Source of the DNA: an uncultured Rhodocyclaceae bacterium
GTDB lineage: Bacteria; Pseudomonadota; Gammaproteobacteria; Burkholderiales; Rhodocyclaceae
Length of the DNA stretch: 26,319 nucleotides
Reading direction: 5' to 3'
Assembly: GCA_937892345.1 (NCBI GenBank)
Contig: CALAGF010000025.1
Location: 1-26,319 of the forward strand
A program made the position numbers and the translations under genes. The notes under the pieces are model-generated. The model was given only the letters and a program-made list of their open reading frames with translations, was not told the origin of the DNA and did not search any database. Of this stretch, positions 16,418 through 23,177 are shown piece after piece (the first letter of the stretch is position 1; every line of letters starts with the position of its first letter).

Positions 16418-17233
16418 ATGATCGAGGCACATTCAGAAGATCCGGGCAGGCGCCAGGCAAAGCGCAAGGCGCTGTTCTTTACGCTGATCGTGCACCTCGG
16501 ATTGGTGTTGGCGCTCTTTCTTGGTGTGCAGTGGAAAAGCAGCCAGCCCGAGGTGATGGAGGTTGAACTGTGGTCGCCGCGTCCCACGCCGGCGACGGCT
16601 CCGCCGCCGCCCAAGCCTGAACCTCGGCCTGAGCCGAAAGAGGAAGCGCCAAAACCCAAACCGGAACCCAGGCTTGAACCCAAACCCGAGCCGAAAAAGC
16701 CGGAAATCGTGGTCAAGGAAGAAAAAAAGAAGCCTGAGCCCAAGAAACCAGAGCCACCCAAGCCCGAGCCACCCAAGCCGGAACCTAAGAAGCCTGAACC
16801 GAAAAAATCAGAGCCGGTAAAGCCAGAACCGGCGAAGCCTGTGAGCGACCCATTCAAGGAAATGCTGGAGCGGGAAACCCGTCAGCGCCAGAGCAACGAG
16901 GTTTCCCGGCTGGCAGCGCAGGCCGAGGCAGAACAGCGCGCAGCGGCCGGGCGCAAGGGCTTGGAAAACTATGTTGGCAAGATTCGTGGCAAGGTGCGCG
17001 GAAACATCGTTCTGCCGCCAGCAATTCAGGGTAATCCTGAGGCAGAACTGGAAGTGACCCAATTGCCCAGTGGCGAAGTCCTGTCGGTGCGTGTCAAACG
17101 CTCCAGCGGTGTGGCGGCACTCGACAGTGCCATCGAGCGGGCTTTCTGGAAGTCCTCTCCCTTGCCGAGGCCTGATGATGCCAGCCAGTTTTCGCGCGTC
17201 CTGAATATCAAATACAAGCCGTTTGAAGAGTAA
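16418..17233 (+). CDS. tolA: TolA with proline-rich TonB-like spacer
   Basis: Trans-envelope protein of 271 residues linking the TolQR motor to Pal/TolB. I chose ATG 16418 just after tolR; the open frame extends upstream only inside tolR. A single membrane helix spans about residues 21-40 (LFFTLIVHLGLVLALFLGV). Domain II, about residues 60-143, is a KPEP/PKKPEP run rather than the long Ala/Lys/Glu helix of E. coli TolA, so it resembles the spacer of TonB. A short charged helix (FKEMLERETRQRQSNEV) follows. The C-terminal domain has LENYVGKIRGKVRGNIVLPP and VKRSSGVAALDSAIERAFWKSSPLPRP, the TolA/TonB C-terminal pattern. The tol context makes TolA rather than TonB the call. Confidence 0.93.
   Translation: MIEAHSEDPGRRQAKRKALFFTLIVHLGLVLALFLGVQWKSSQPEVMEVELWSPRPTPATAPPPPKPEPRPEPKEEAPKPKPEPRLEPKPEPKKPEIVVKEEKKKPEPKKPEPPKPEPPKPEPKKPEPKKSEPVKPEPAKPVSDPFKEMLERETRQRQSNEVSRLAAQAEAEQRAAAGRKGLENYVGKIRGKVRGNIVLPPAIQGNPEAELEVTQLPSGEVLSVRVKRSSGVAALDSAIERAFWKSSPLPRPDDASQFSRVLNIKYKPFEE
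16601..16843 (+). repeat. Low-complexity Pro/Lys/Glu-coding tract in tolA
   Basis: Degenerate repeats of codons for Lys-Pro-Glu-Pro and Lys-Lys-Pro-Glu-Pro encode the TolA spacer. Units vary in synonymous codons (aagcctgag, aagccggaa, aaaccagag), so the tract is kept by protein selection rather than being a recent DNA expansion. It may vary in length between strains. Confidence 0.8.
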
Positions 17234-17236
17234 AAT
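17231..17236 (+). promoter_or_regulatory. Candidate -10 box before tolB
   Basis: TAAAAT followed by CGCG overlaps the tolA stop codon and matches the box before yebC. No convincing -35 box is present at 16-18 bases, so an internal tolB promoter is only a possibility. Confidence 0.25.
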
Positions 17237-17255
17237 CGCGCACAATTTCGTGAAA

Positions 17256-18536
17256 ATGACCGCAATGTACCGAATTTCCCGCCGTATTTTTCTTGCTTTG
17301 ACCCTGTTGACCGCAGGATTGGCCCAGGCCCAGCTTTCCATCGAGATTACCGGGGCCGGCGCCAACCGCATTCCGGTCACGGTGGCCGACTTTGCCGGTG
17401 ACCCCACCGTATCGCGCATCATCGTCGGGACGGTGCGTGCCGACCTTGAACGCAGCGGCCTGTTCCGTATCGTTGATGCCGGGGGGGCGGCACTGGATGA
17501 AAACAGCCCGGTCGATGCCGGCGAGTGGAAGGGCCGTGGCACCGATGCGCTGGCTGCGGGCAGTGTTGTTCGCCTGCCTGATGGGCGAGTCGAATCCCGT
17601 TTTCGTGTGCACGACACGCTCAAGGGCGCGGCCTTGGGCGGCGCAGTATTTGTGACCAGCGGTACGCAGTTGCGCATGGCAGGTCACCGGATCGCGGATT
17701 TCATCTATGAAAAACTGACCGGCGAAAAGGGCGTGTTTTCGACCCGGATCGCCTATGTTGTGAAGTCGCGTGGCCAGTACCTGTTGCAGATTGCCGATGC
17801 CGATGGTCAGGCGGCCGCGACAGCGCTGACTTCCAGCGAACCGATCATCTCGCCGGTGTGGTCACCGGATGGCAGCAAGCTGGCCTATGTTTCTTTTGAA
17901 AAGAAGAAGCCGGTCATCTACGTGCATTCCCTGTCCACCGGTCAACGTTACATTGCCGCCAATTTCAAGGGTTCCAACTCGGCACCGGCTTGGTCGCCGG
18001 ATGGCCGTCGGTTGGCCGTCGTGCTGTCCAAGGACGGTAATTCCCAGTTATATGCGGTCAACACTGATGGCAGCGGTGTGCAGCGTCTGACGCAGTCGGC
18101 AGGGATCGATACCGAGCCGCGTTACTCGGCTGACGGTGCGTCGATTTATTTCACCTCAGACCGCGGTGGCAGCCCGCAGATCTATCGCATTGATGCCAAC
18201 GGCGGTGCGGCCCAGCGGGTGACTTATGAAGGCAGTTACAACGTGTCGCCGCGACCCTCGCCGGATGGCAAGAGTCTGGCCTTCATCGCCCGGCGCGAAG
18301 GGCGTTTTCAATTGGCGGTGATGGACCTGGCCAGTCGTCAGGTGCAGGTGCTGACCGATTCAAACAAGGACGAGTCCCCCAGTTTTGCGCCCAATGGCCG
18401 GATGATCCTGATCGCAACCGAAGTGGGCGGCCGTGGCCTGCTGTCGGCGGTATCCATCGACGGCAGAATCAAGCAACGCCTGACCGTGGCAGCGGGAGAT
18501 GTCCGCGAACCTGCCTGGGCGCCCTTTACCAAATAG
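17256..18536 (+). CDS. tolB: Tol-Pal periplasmic beta-propeller protein TolB
   Basis: Periplasmic protein that docks on Pal and TolA. Starting at ATG 17256 it has 426 residues; ATG 17265 three codons later is equally possible, and an upstream TTG at 17223 is unlikely because it overlaps tolA. The signal peptide RRIFLALTLLTAGLAQA ends at AQA. The N-terminal domain follows (GDPTVSRIIVGTVRADLERSGLFRI). Beta-propeller blades are recognisable as repeated SPxWSPDGxxLAYVS-like motifs: SPVWSPDGSKLAYVSF, APAWSPDGRRLAVVLS, EPRYSADGASIYFTSD, SPRPSPDGKSLAFIAR and SPSFAPNGRMILIATE. pal follows after 45 bases. Confidence 0.97.
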   Translation: MTAMYRISRRIFLALTLLTAGLAQAQLSIEITGAGANRIPVTVADFAGDPTVSRIIVGTVRADLERSGLFRIVDAGGAALDENSPVDAGEWKGRGTDALAAGSVVRLPDGRVESRFRVHDTLKGAALGGAVFVTSGTQLRMAGHRIADFIYEKLTGEKGVFSTRIAYVVKSRGQYLLQIADADGQAAATALTSSEPIISPVWSPDGSKLAYVSFEKKKPVIYVHSLSTGQRYIAANFKGSNSAPAWSPDGRRLAVVLSKDGNSQLYAVNTDGSGVQRLTQSAGIDTEPRYSADGASIYFTSDRGGSPQIYRIDANGGAAQRVTYEGSYNVSPRPSPDGKSLAFIARREGRFQLAVMDLASRQVQVLTDSNKDESPSFAPNGRMILIATEVGGRGLLSAVSIDGRIKQRLTVAAGDVREPAWAPFTK

Positions 18537-18581
18537 CAGCACAACCATAAATCATTTCAACTATCCACGTCGGAGCTTTCC

Positions 18582-19139
18582 ATGAACAAACTATTGATCC
18601 CCGCGCTGCTTGCCGGCCTGCTCGCTGCTTGCAGCACCACACCCTTGCCCGAAGATGGTAACGGCGGCGCCCCGGTTGAAACCCGTGGCGGTGCGCTTAC
18701 CAATCCCAACGATGTCGCCCCGGTTGTCGCCGGCAATCTCGACGCCAGCGGCCTGCCGCGCGAATTGACCGATCCGAAGTCGCCGCTGTCTCAGCGCAGC
18801 ATTTACTTTGATCTCGACAAGTACGACGTGAAGGCCGAATACCAGGATCTGGTCGCTGCTCACGCCAAGTACCTGGTTGCCAATCGCGGATTCAAGGTGC
18901 TCCTGCAGGGCAATACCGACGAGCGCGGCAGCCGCGAATACAACCTGTCGCTGGGTCAGAAGCGTGCCGACGCGGTCAAGCGCTCGCTGGTGCTGCTGGG
19001 CGCCCGTGAAGATCAGGTGGAATCGGTCAGCCTGGGTGAAGAAAAGCCCAAGAACGCAGGTCACGACGAAGGCGCCTATAGCGAAAACCGTCGCGCTGAC
19101 GTGCTTTACCGCGCTGCGGACGGCCGGGGCGAATTCTGA
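18582..19139 (+). CDS. pal: Peptidoglycan-associated lipoprotein Pal
   Basis: Outer-membrane lipoprotein of 185 residues that grips peptidoglycan and is pulled by the Tol motor. The lipobox LLAAC places the lipidated Cys at residue 17. The C-terminal OmpA-like domain has IYFDLDKYDVKAEYQ and GNTDERGSREYNLSLGQKRADAV, the peptidoglycan-binding signature. A disordered linker (about 20-70) lies between. ATG 18582 is preceded by GGAG with 6-base spacing. cpoB starts two bases after the stop codon. Confidence 0.98.
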   Translation: MNKLLIPALLAGLLAACSTTPLPEDGNGGAPVETRGGALTNPNDVAPVVAGNLDASGLPRELTDPKSPLSQRSIYFDLDKYDVKAEYQDLVAAHAKYLVANRGFKVLLQGNTDERGSREYNLSLGQKRADAVKRSLVLLGAREDQVESVSLGEEKPKNAGHDEGAYSENRRADVLYRAADGRGEF

Positions 19140-19141
19140 TC

Positions 19142-19873
19142 ATGCGCCGCCTCCCCCTGACTTTCCTGATTGCTGCAGCCTTCGCAACATCGGCCAGTGC
19201 CGGTGTATTCGATGACGACGAAGCCCGTCGCCAGATTGCCGATCTGAAAATCCGGATGGAGGCGCGTTTTGACCAGCAGGCGCGGGCCAATCTTGAGCTT
19301 TCCGGTGAAAACCAGCGGCTGAAGGAAGATATTTCCCAGTTGCGCGGTCAGATCGAAACCTTGCAGCATCGTCTGGAGGTTGGAGACAAGCGGGTGCAGG
19401 ATTTTTATCTGGATCTCGATAGTCGTTTGCGCAAGCTGGAAACGCCTGCCGAAGGTGCGGCTGCTGCGGTCAGCGGGGGTGCGGCGCATCCCGCTGATGC
19501 CGCAACGGCAACTCGCGAATACGACAGCGCGCTCGACATGTTCAAGGTGGCGCGCTACAAGGAGTCGGCCAGCGCCTTTTCCGCTTTTCTCGATAAATAC
19601 CCCGACAGTACGCTGGCCCCCAATGCCCAATACTGGCTGGGAAATGCCTGGTATGCCCAGCGCAACTGCACCAAGGCCATCGAAATCCAGAGTCAGCTGA
19701 CCACGCGTTATCCGGCCAGCGACAAGGCACCGGATGGCTGGTTGGCGATAGCCACTTGCCAGCAGGAACTGGGGAATACCAAGGGGGCAACACGCACCCT
19801 GGAAACCTTGATCGAGAAATATCCGGCCTCTCCGGCGGCCGACAAGGCACGCGAACGCGTCAAGAAGAAGTAA
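19142..19873 (+). CDS. cpoB: Cell division coordinator CpoB (YbgF)
   Basis: Periplasmic Tol-Pal partner of 243 residues that in E. coli links outer-membrane constriction to septal peptidoglycan synthesis. The signal peptide LTFLIAAAFATSASA ends at ASA. A coiled-coil trimerisation region (about residues 25-100) includes LSGENQRLKEDISQLRGQIE. Three TPR repeats follow from about residue 122: YDSALDMFKVARYKESASAF, YWLGNAWYAQRNCTKAIEI and GWLAIATCQQELGNTKGA. ATG 19142 follows pal by two bases; the stop is directly followed by the TTG start of queE. Confidence 0.96.
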   Translation: MRRLPLTFLIAAAFATSASAGVFDDDEARRQIADLKIRMEARFDQQARANLELSGENQRLKEDISQLRGQIETLQHRLEVGDKRVQDFYLDLDSRLRKLETPAEGAAAAVSGGAAHPADAATATREYDSALDMFKVARYKESASAFSAFLDKYPDSTLAPNAQYWLGNAWYAQRNCTKAIEIQSQLTTRYPASDKAPDGWLAIATCQQELGNTKGATRTLETLIEKYPASPAADKARERVKKK

Positions 19874-20512
19874 TTGGCGCTGCGTATCACGGAAATTTTC
19901 TACTCGCTGCAAGGCGAGGCTTCACGGGTCGGCCTGCCGACAGTCTTCGTGCGCCTCACGGGTTGCCCGCTGCGCTGCACCTGGTGCGACACCAGCTACA
20001 GTTTTACCGGGGGACAGGCGTCGACCGTTGAAGCCGTGCTGGCAGAGGTGGGCCGCCATCCTGCGCGGCAAGTGTGTGTCACCGGAGGTGAACCGCTCGC
20101 CCAGAAAGCCTGTCTGCCTTTGCTGAGCGCACTGTGTGATGCAGGCTATGACGTATCGCTGGAGACCTCGGGTGCGCTGGATATTGCCGGCGTCGACCCG
20201 CGCGTTGCGCGCATCATGGACCTCAAGGCACCGGACTCCGGCGAGTGCGCACGCAACCTGTGGGCCAACCTGACGCATTTGAATGCTACCGATGAAATCA
20301 AGATCGTGATCGCCTCGCGCGCAGATTACGACTGGGCTGTCGGCAAAGTGCACGAGCATGCGCTGAATCAGACTTGCCCGGTGCTGTTTTCACCGGCCCA
20401 GGGCAGCATTGCTCCCGCCGACTTGGCTGCATGGATTCTGGAAGATGGCCTGCCGGTACGTTTTCAAATGCAGTTGCATAAAATCCTCTGGGGCAATCAG
20501 CAGGGGCGTTAA
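19874..20512 (+). CDS. queE: 7-carboxy-7-deazaguanine synthase QueE
   Basis: Radical-SAM enzyme of the preQ0/queuosine pathway that converts carboxytetrahydropterin to 7-carboxy-7-deazaguanine. 212 residues. The cluster motif GCPLRCTWCDT supplies Cys31, Cys35 and Cys38 (CxxxCxxC). EIFYSLQGEASRVGLPTVFVRL at the N-terminus and VTGGEPLAQ (SAM-binding) are typical. The start is TTG 19874, immediately after the cpoB TAA, with AAGAAGAAG upstream. It ends the tol-pal transcript; queC, the next enzyme, lies 2 kb away behind a GGDEF-EAL gene. Confidence 0.96.
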   Translation: MALRITEIFYSLQGEASRVGLPTVFVRLTGCPLRCTWCDTSYSFTGGQASTVEAVLAEVGRHPARQVCVTGGEPLAQKACLPLLSALCDAGYDVSLETSGALDIAGVDPRVARIMDLKAPDSGECARNLWANLTHLNATDEIKIVIASRADYDWAVGKVHEHALNQTCPVLFSPAQGSIAPADLAAWILEDGLPVRFQMQLHKILWGNQQGR

Positions 20513-20543
20513 ACCCCGAAACTCGCCAAACGCCCTCCCCTGC

Positions 20544-20572
20544 TTGATTTGCTCGTTTGGCATAGGCATACT
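20544..20572 (+). promoter_or_regulatory. Candidate sigma-70 promoter of the second GGDEF-EAL gene
   Basis: TTGATT at 20544-20549 and CATACT at 20567-20572, each 4 of 6 to consensus, are spaced by exactly 17 bases. Transcription would begin near 20579, giving a leader of about 60 bases. Confidence 0.45.
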
Positions 20573-20579
20573 CCCCGCC

Positions 20580-20638
20580 AATTGACCACGCAAAAGACGT
20601 GGTTTCGTCCAAAAGGACGCCGGACATGAGGGAGTGAC
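20580..20638 (+). promoter_or_regulatory. Structured leader with two hairpins and a three-codon upstream ORF
   Basis: Hairpin one pairs ACCACG (20585-20590) with CGTGGT (20598-20603) around CAAAAGA. Hairpin two pairs CGTCC (20606-20610) with GGACG (20615-20619) around AAAA; a second GGAC at 20622-20625 offers an alternative partner. AAGGA at 20613-20617, partly inside hairpin two, lies 8 bases before ATG AGG GAG TGA (20626-20637), a minimal ORF that overlaps the GAGGGAG ribosome site of the main gene. It does not match a riboswitch class I can recognise. Confidence 0.45.
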
Positions 20639-22381
20639 ATGTCACCAAAGCGGGATCATGAAGTCTTGGGTGTTTGTCAGCCCAAGCTCGATTGGTTACC
20701 TATTCTTGACCGCATCGGTGCGGCGGTCATGGTTGCCAATGCCAAGCAGCAAATTGTGCGAATCAACGCTGCCTTCAGCGCAATGACGGGTTATGCGCCT
20801 GATGAAGTCATTGGTCGTACGCCCCGAATACTTGCATCCGGCCGCCACGGCACAGCGTTCTATCAGGATTTGTGGCAGACCCTGGAAAGCACGGGCGCCT
20901 GGCAAGGTGAAATATGGAACCGGCGAAAAAGCGGGGAAATTTTCCCAGAATGGTTACTGATCAATGCGCTGCACGATGACACGGGCGAACTCGAGGGCTA
21001 TGTTGCGACCTTTTCCGATATCAGCCAGCTCAAGCGTGCAGAATCGGAAATCCAGCATCTGGCTTTCTATGACTCACTGACCGGTTTGCCTAACCGGCGC
21101 CTTTTGCTCGATCGCCTGGAAAAAGCGCGCACCCTCAGTCAGCGAAACGGCAGTTGTGGTGCCGTCCTGTTCATCGATCTTGATCATTTCAAAAACCTTA
21201 ACGATACGTTGGGCCATGCGATCGGCGACCATTTGCTGATTGAAGTGGCGAGTCGGCTTCGGGATTGCATCCGTGAATGCGATACCGCGGCCCGCCAGGG
21301 GGGTGACGAGTTTGTCGTCATGCTTGAAGCGCTGGACCCTAATCCGCAACTTGCTGCCGTGGTCGCTGGCGCAATTGCCGAAAAGGTCTGCACGGCACTC
21401 GCCCAGCCTGTCCTTTTGCTGGATCGTCACGAATATTTCTGTACCGCCAGCATTGGGATCAGCCTGTTTTGCGGACAGGAAAAATCAGCCGAGACCCTGC
21501 TCAAGCAGGCAGATATTGCCCTTTACAAGGCCAAGGAGGCCGGACGAAATGCCGTGCGCTTCTTTGATCAGGCGATGCAAACCGCGCTTGATGAGCGGGC
21601 CGTCATGGAAGCGGGTCTGCACCATGCGCTTGCCCGCAATGAATTTGTATTGCATGTGCAGCCGCAGGTGACGGCAGACAAGCGCCTGGTCGGTGCGGAA
21701 ACCTTGATTCGCTGGTGCCGCCCGGATGGCGGGATGATCGGGCCTGACAGCTTTATTCCGCTGGCTGAAGAAAACGGCATGATTGTGGCGATTGGTCTCT
21801 GGGTACTTGACGCTGCCTGTGCCCGTTTGAGTGCGTGGGCGAGGGATCCGGCCTTGAGCACTCTCTGTCTGGCAATCAATGTCAGCGCCCGTCAGTTTCG
21901 CCAACCCGATTTCGTGGCGCAGGTGCACGCTGCGCTGCAACGCCATGGGGTCAGTCCGGCGCGTCTCAAACTCGAACTGACCGAGAGTTTGTTGCTGGAA
22001 AAGAAAGATGAGGTTGTGCACAAAATGAAAGCGCTGCAAGCGCTGGGCGTGCGTTTTTCTCTGGATGATTTTGGTACCGGATATGCATCGCTGGCATATC
22101 TCAAGCGTTTTCCCTTCGAGCAGCTCAAGATTGACCGCTCCTTTATTCGTCACATCATCGAGGATGTCGATGATGCCTCGATCGTCCGTGCAATTCTGGC
22201 GATGGGCGATTCCCTGCATCTCCAGGTCGTGGCTGAAGGGGTAGAGAAAATTGAACAGCACGGTTATCTCGTGAGCCAGGGCTGTTGTCTGTTTCAGGGC
22301 TATCTCTTCGGTCGACCGGTGACTTTCGCGGAATTCGAGCGCAGCGTCGCCAATTCTGACCTGCTTTTGCCAGGGGACTGA
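20639..22381 (+). CDS. PAS-GGDEF-EAL cyclic-di-GMP turnover protein with I-site
   Basis: Cytoplasmic protein of 580 residues starting at ATG 20639 with GAGGGAG four bases upstream. The PAS domain (about 20-135) has INAAFSAMTGYAPDEVIGRTPRILASGRH and GELEGYVATFSDIS. The cyclase domain starts at FYDSLTGLPNRRLLLDRL; GGDEF is intact in ARQGGDEFVVML and the inhibitory RxxD site is present as RECD just before it, suggesting product feedback. The EAL domain has ETL in place of EAL (the key Glu is kept), plus NVSARQF, LELTES, DDFGTGYASL, KIDRSF and AEGVE, so phosphodiesterase activity is plausible. It sits between queE and queC with its own promoter and leader. No membrane segment is seen. Confidence 0.95.
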   Translation: MSPKRDHEVLGVCQPKLDWLPILDRIGAAVMVANAKQQIVRINAAFSAMTGYAPDEVIGRTPRILASGRHGTAFYQDLWQTLESTGAWQGEIWNRRKSGEIFPEWLLINALHDDTGELEGYVATFSDISQLKRAESEIQHLAFYDSLTGLPNRRLLLDRLEKARTLSQRNGSCGAVLFIDLDHFKNLNDTLGHAIGDHLLIEVASRLRDCIRECDTAARQGGDEFVVMLEALDPNPQLAAVVAGAIAEKVCTALAQPVLLLDRHEYFCTASIGISLFCGQEKSAETLLKQADIALYKAKEAGRNAVRFFDQAMQTALDERAVMEAGLHHALARNEFVLHVQPQVTADKRLVGAETLIRWCRPDGGMIGPDSFIPLAEENGMIVAIGLWVLDAACARLSAWARDPALSTLCLAINVSARQFRQPDFVAQVHAALQRHGVSPARLKLELTESLLLEKKDEVVHKMKALQALGVRFSLDDFGTGYASLAYLKRFPFEQLKIDRSFIRHIIEDVDDASIVRAILAMGDSLHLQVVAEGVEKIEQHGYLVSQGCCLFQGYLFGRPVTFAEFERSVANSDLLLPGD

Positions 22382-22484
22382 AGCACTCAAGTGCCTTGGC
22401 ACAGGCTGTGAGGTTTTGTGGCCGAACGGAAAATTGTGGCGCAGGAACAAGTAGATACCTCCACGGTCAACGGCGAAATTCAGG

Positions 22485-22490
22485 TATATT
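22485..22490 (+). promoter_or_regulatory. Candidate -10 box immediately before queC
   Basis: TATATT (5 of 6 to TATAAT) followed by CGCGCC lies 9 bases before the queC ATG. The predicted start site is near 22497, giving an almost leaderless mRNA. No strong -35 box is seen. Confidence 0.3.
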
Positions 22491-22498
22491 CGCGCCCC

Positions 22499-23176
22499 AT
22501 GATGAAGCCTGCTGTCGTTCTCCTTTCCGGTGGACTCGATTCCGCCACCTGCCTTGCCATCGCCCGTAGCAAGGGTTTTGATGCCTATTGCCTGTCCTTC
22601 AATTATGGCCAGCGCCATTGTGCCGAGCTGCATGCCGCCCGGCGCGTGGTTGCGGCACTGGGGGCTCGCGAGCACAAAGTGCTTGACCTGGGTTTGGCCC
22701 AGTTTGGCGGATCTGCGCTGACCGACAGCGCAATCGCGGTGCCAGTCGACGGTGTACAACCGGGTATTCCCGTCACCTATGTGCCGGCGCGCAACACCAT
22801 CATGCTGTCGCTCGCGCTGGCGTGGGCCGAGGTGCTGGGCTGCATGGATATTTTTGTCGGCGTGAATGCGGTCGACTACTCCGGCTATCCGGATTGCCGT
22901 CCGGAATATATTGCGGCCTTCGAGACCATGGCCAATATCGCCACCCGTTCCGGCGTCGAAGGGCATCGCTTGGCGATTCATGCGCCGCTGATTGATCTAT
23001 CCAAGGCGGACATCATTCGCACCGGTCATGCGCTTGGCGTGGATTACGCGTTGACGGTGTCCTGTTACCAAGCCGATGAACTTGGCCGGGCCTGCGGTGT
23101 CTGCGATTCCTGTCGTCTGCGTGCCGAAGGCTTTGCTGCTGCCGGTATTCCCGATCCTACGCATTACCGAATCTGA
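22499..23176 (+). CDS. queC: 7-cyano-7-deazaguanine synthase QueC
   Basis: ATP-dependent enzyme converting 7-carboxy-7-deazaguanine to preQ0, 225 residues. The PP-loop SGGLDSATCLA is at residues 10-20, LSFNYGQRHCAEL and VPARNTIMLSLALAWAE are family signatures, and the zinc-binding Cys set is at the C-terminus (SCYQADELGRACGVCDSC). The start is ATG 22499 or the adjacent ATG 22502; an upstream GTG at 22418 would add 27 residues unlike the family. No good ribosome site is present. It is followed after a single base by the YeeE/YedE gene, so they share a transcript. QueD is not in the window. Confidence 0.96.
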   Translation: MMKPAVVLLSGGLDSATCLAIARSKGFDAYCLSFNYGQRHCAELHAARRVVAALGAREHKVLDLGLAQFGGSALTDSAIAVPVDGVQPGIPVTYVPARNTIMLSLALAWAEVLGCMDIFVGVNAVDYSGYPDCRPEYIAAFETMANIATRSGVEGHRLAIHAPLIDLSKADIIRTGHALGVDYALTVSCYQADELGRACGVCDSCRLRAEGFAAAGIPDPTHYRI

Positions 23177-23177
23177 T

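Noticed and set aside
16601..16843. Minisatellite or CRISPR-like repeat
   Set aside because: The repetition is at the protein level with changing codons and no spacers, so it is a coding low-complexity tract.
20544..20580. Sigma-54 promoter suggested by TGGCAT near 20557
   Set aside because: The -12 element lacks GC at the required spacing.
20513..20638. preQ1 or cyclic-di-GMP riboswitch near queE and the GGDEF-EAL gene
   Set aside because: The short preQ1 pseudoknot pattern and the GEMM core signatures are not present; only simple hairpins are seen.
22383..22404. GTGCCTTGGCAC palindrome after the GGDEF-EAL gene as a terminator
   Set aside because: The stem leaves a loop of only two to four bases and the following T-run is short and interrupted, so support is too weak to list.
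22418..22498. 27-residue N-terminal extension of queC from GTG 22418
   Set aside because: The extra residues are unlike QueC, and the family normally starts a few residues before the PP-loop.
21485..22981. Minus-strand ORF of 498 codons opposite GGDEF-EAL and queC
   Set aside because: It covers two recognised plus-strand genes and has no family features.
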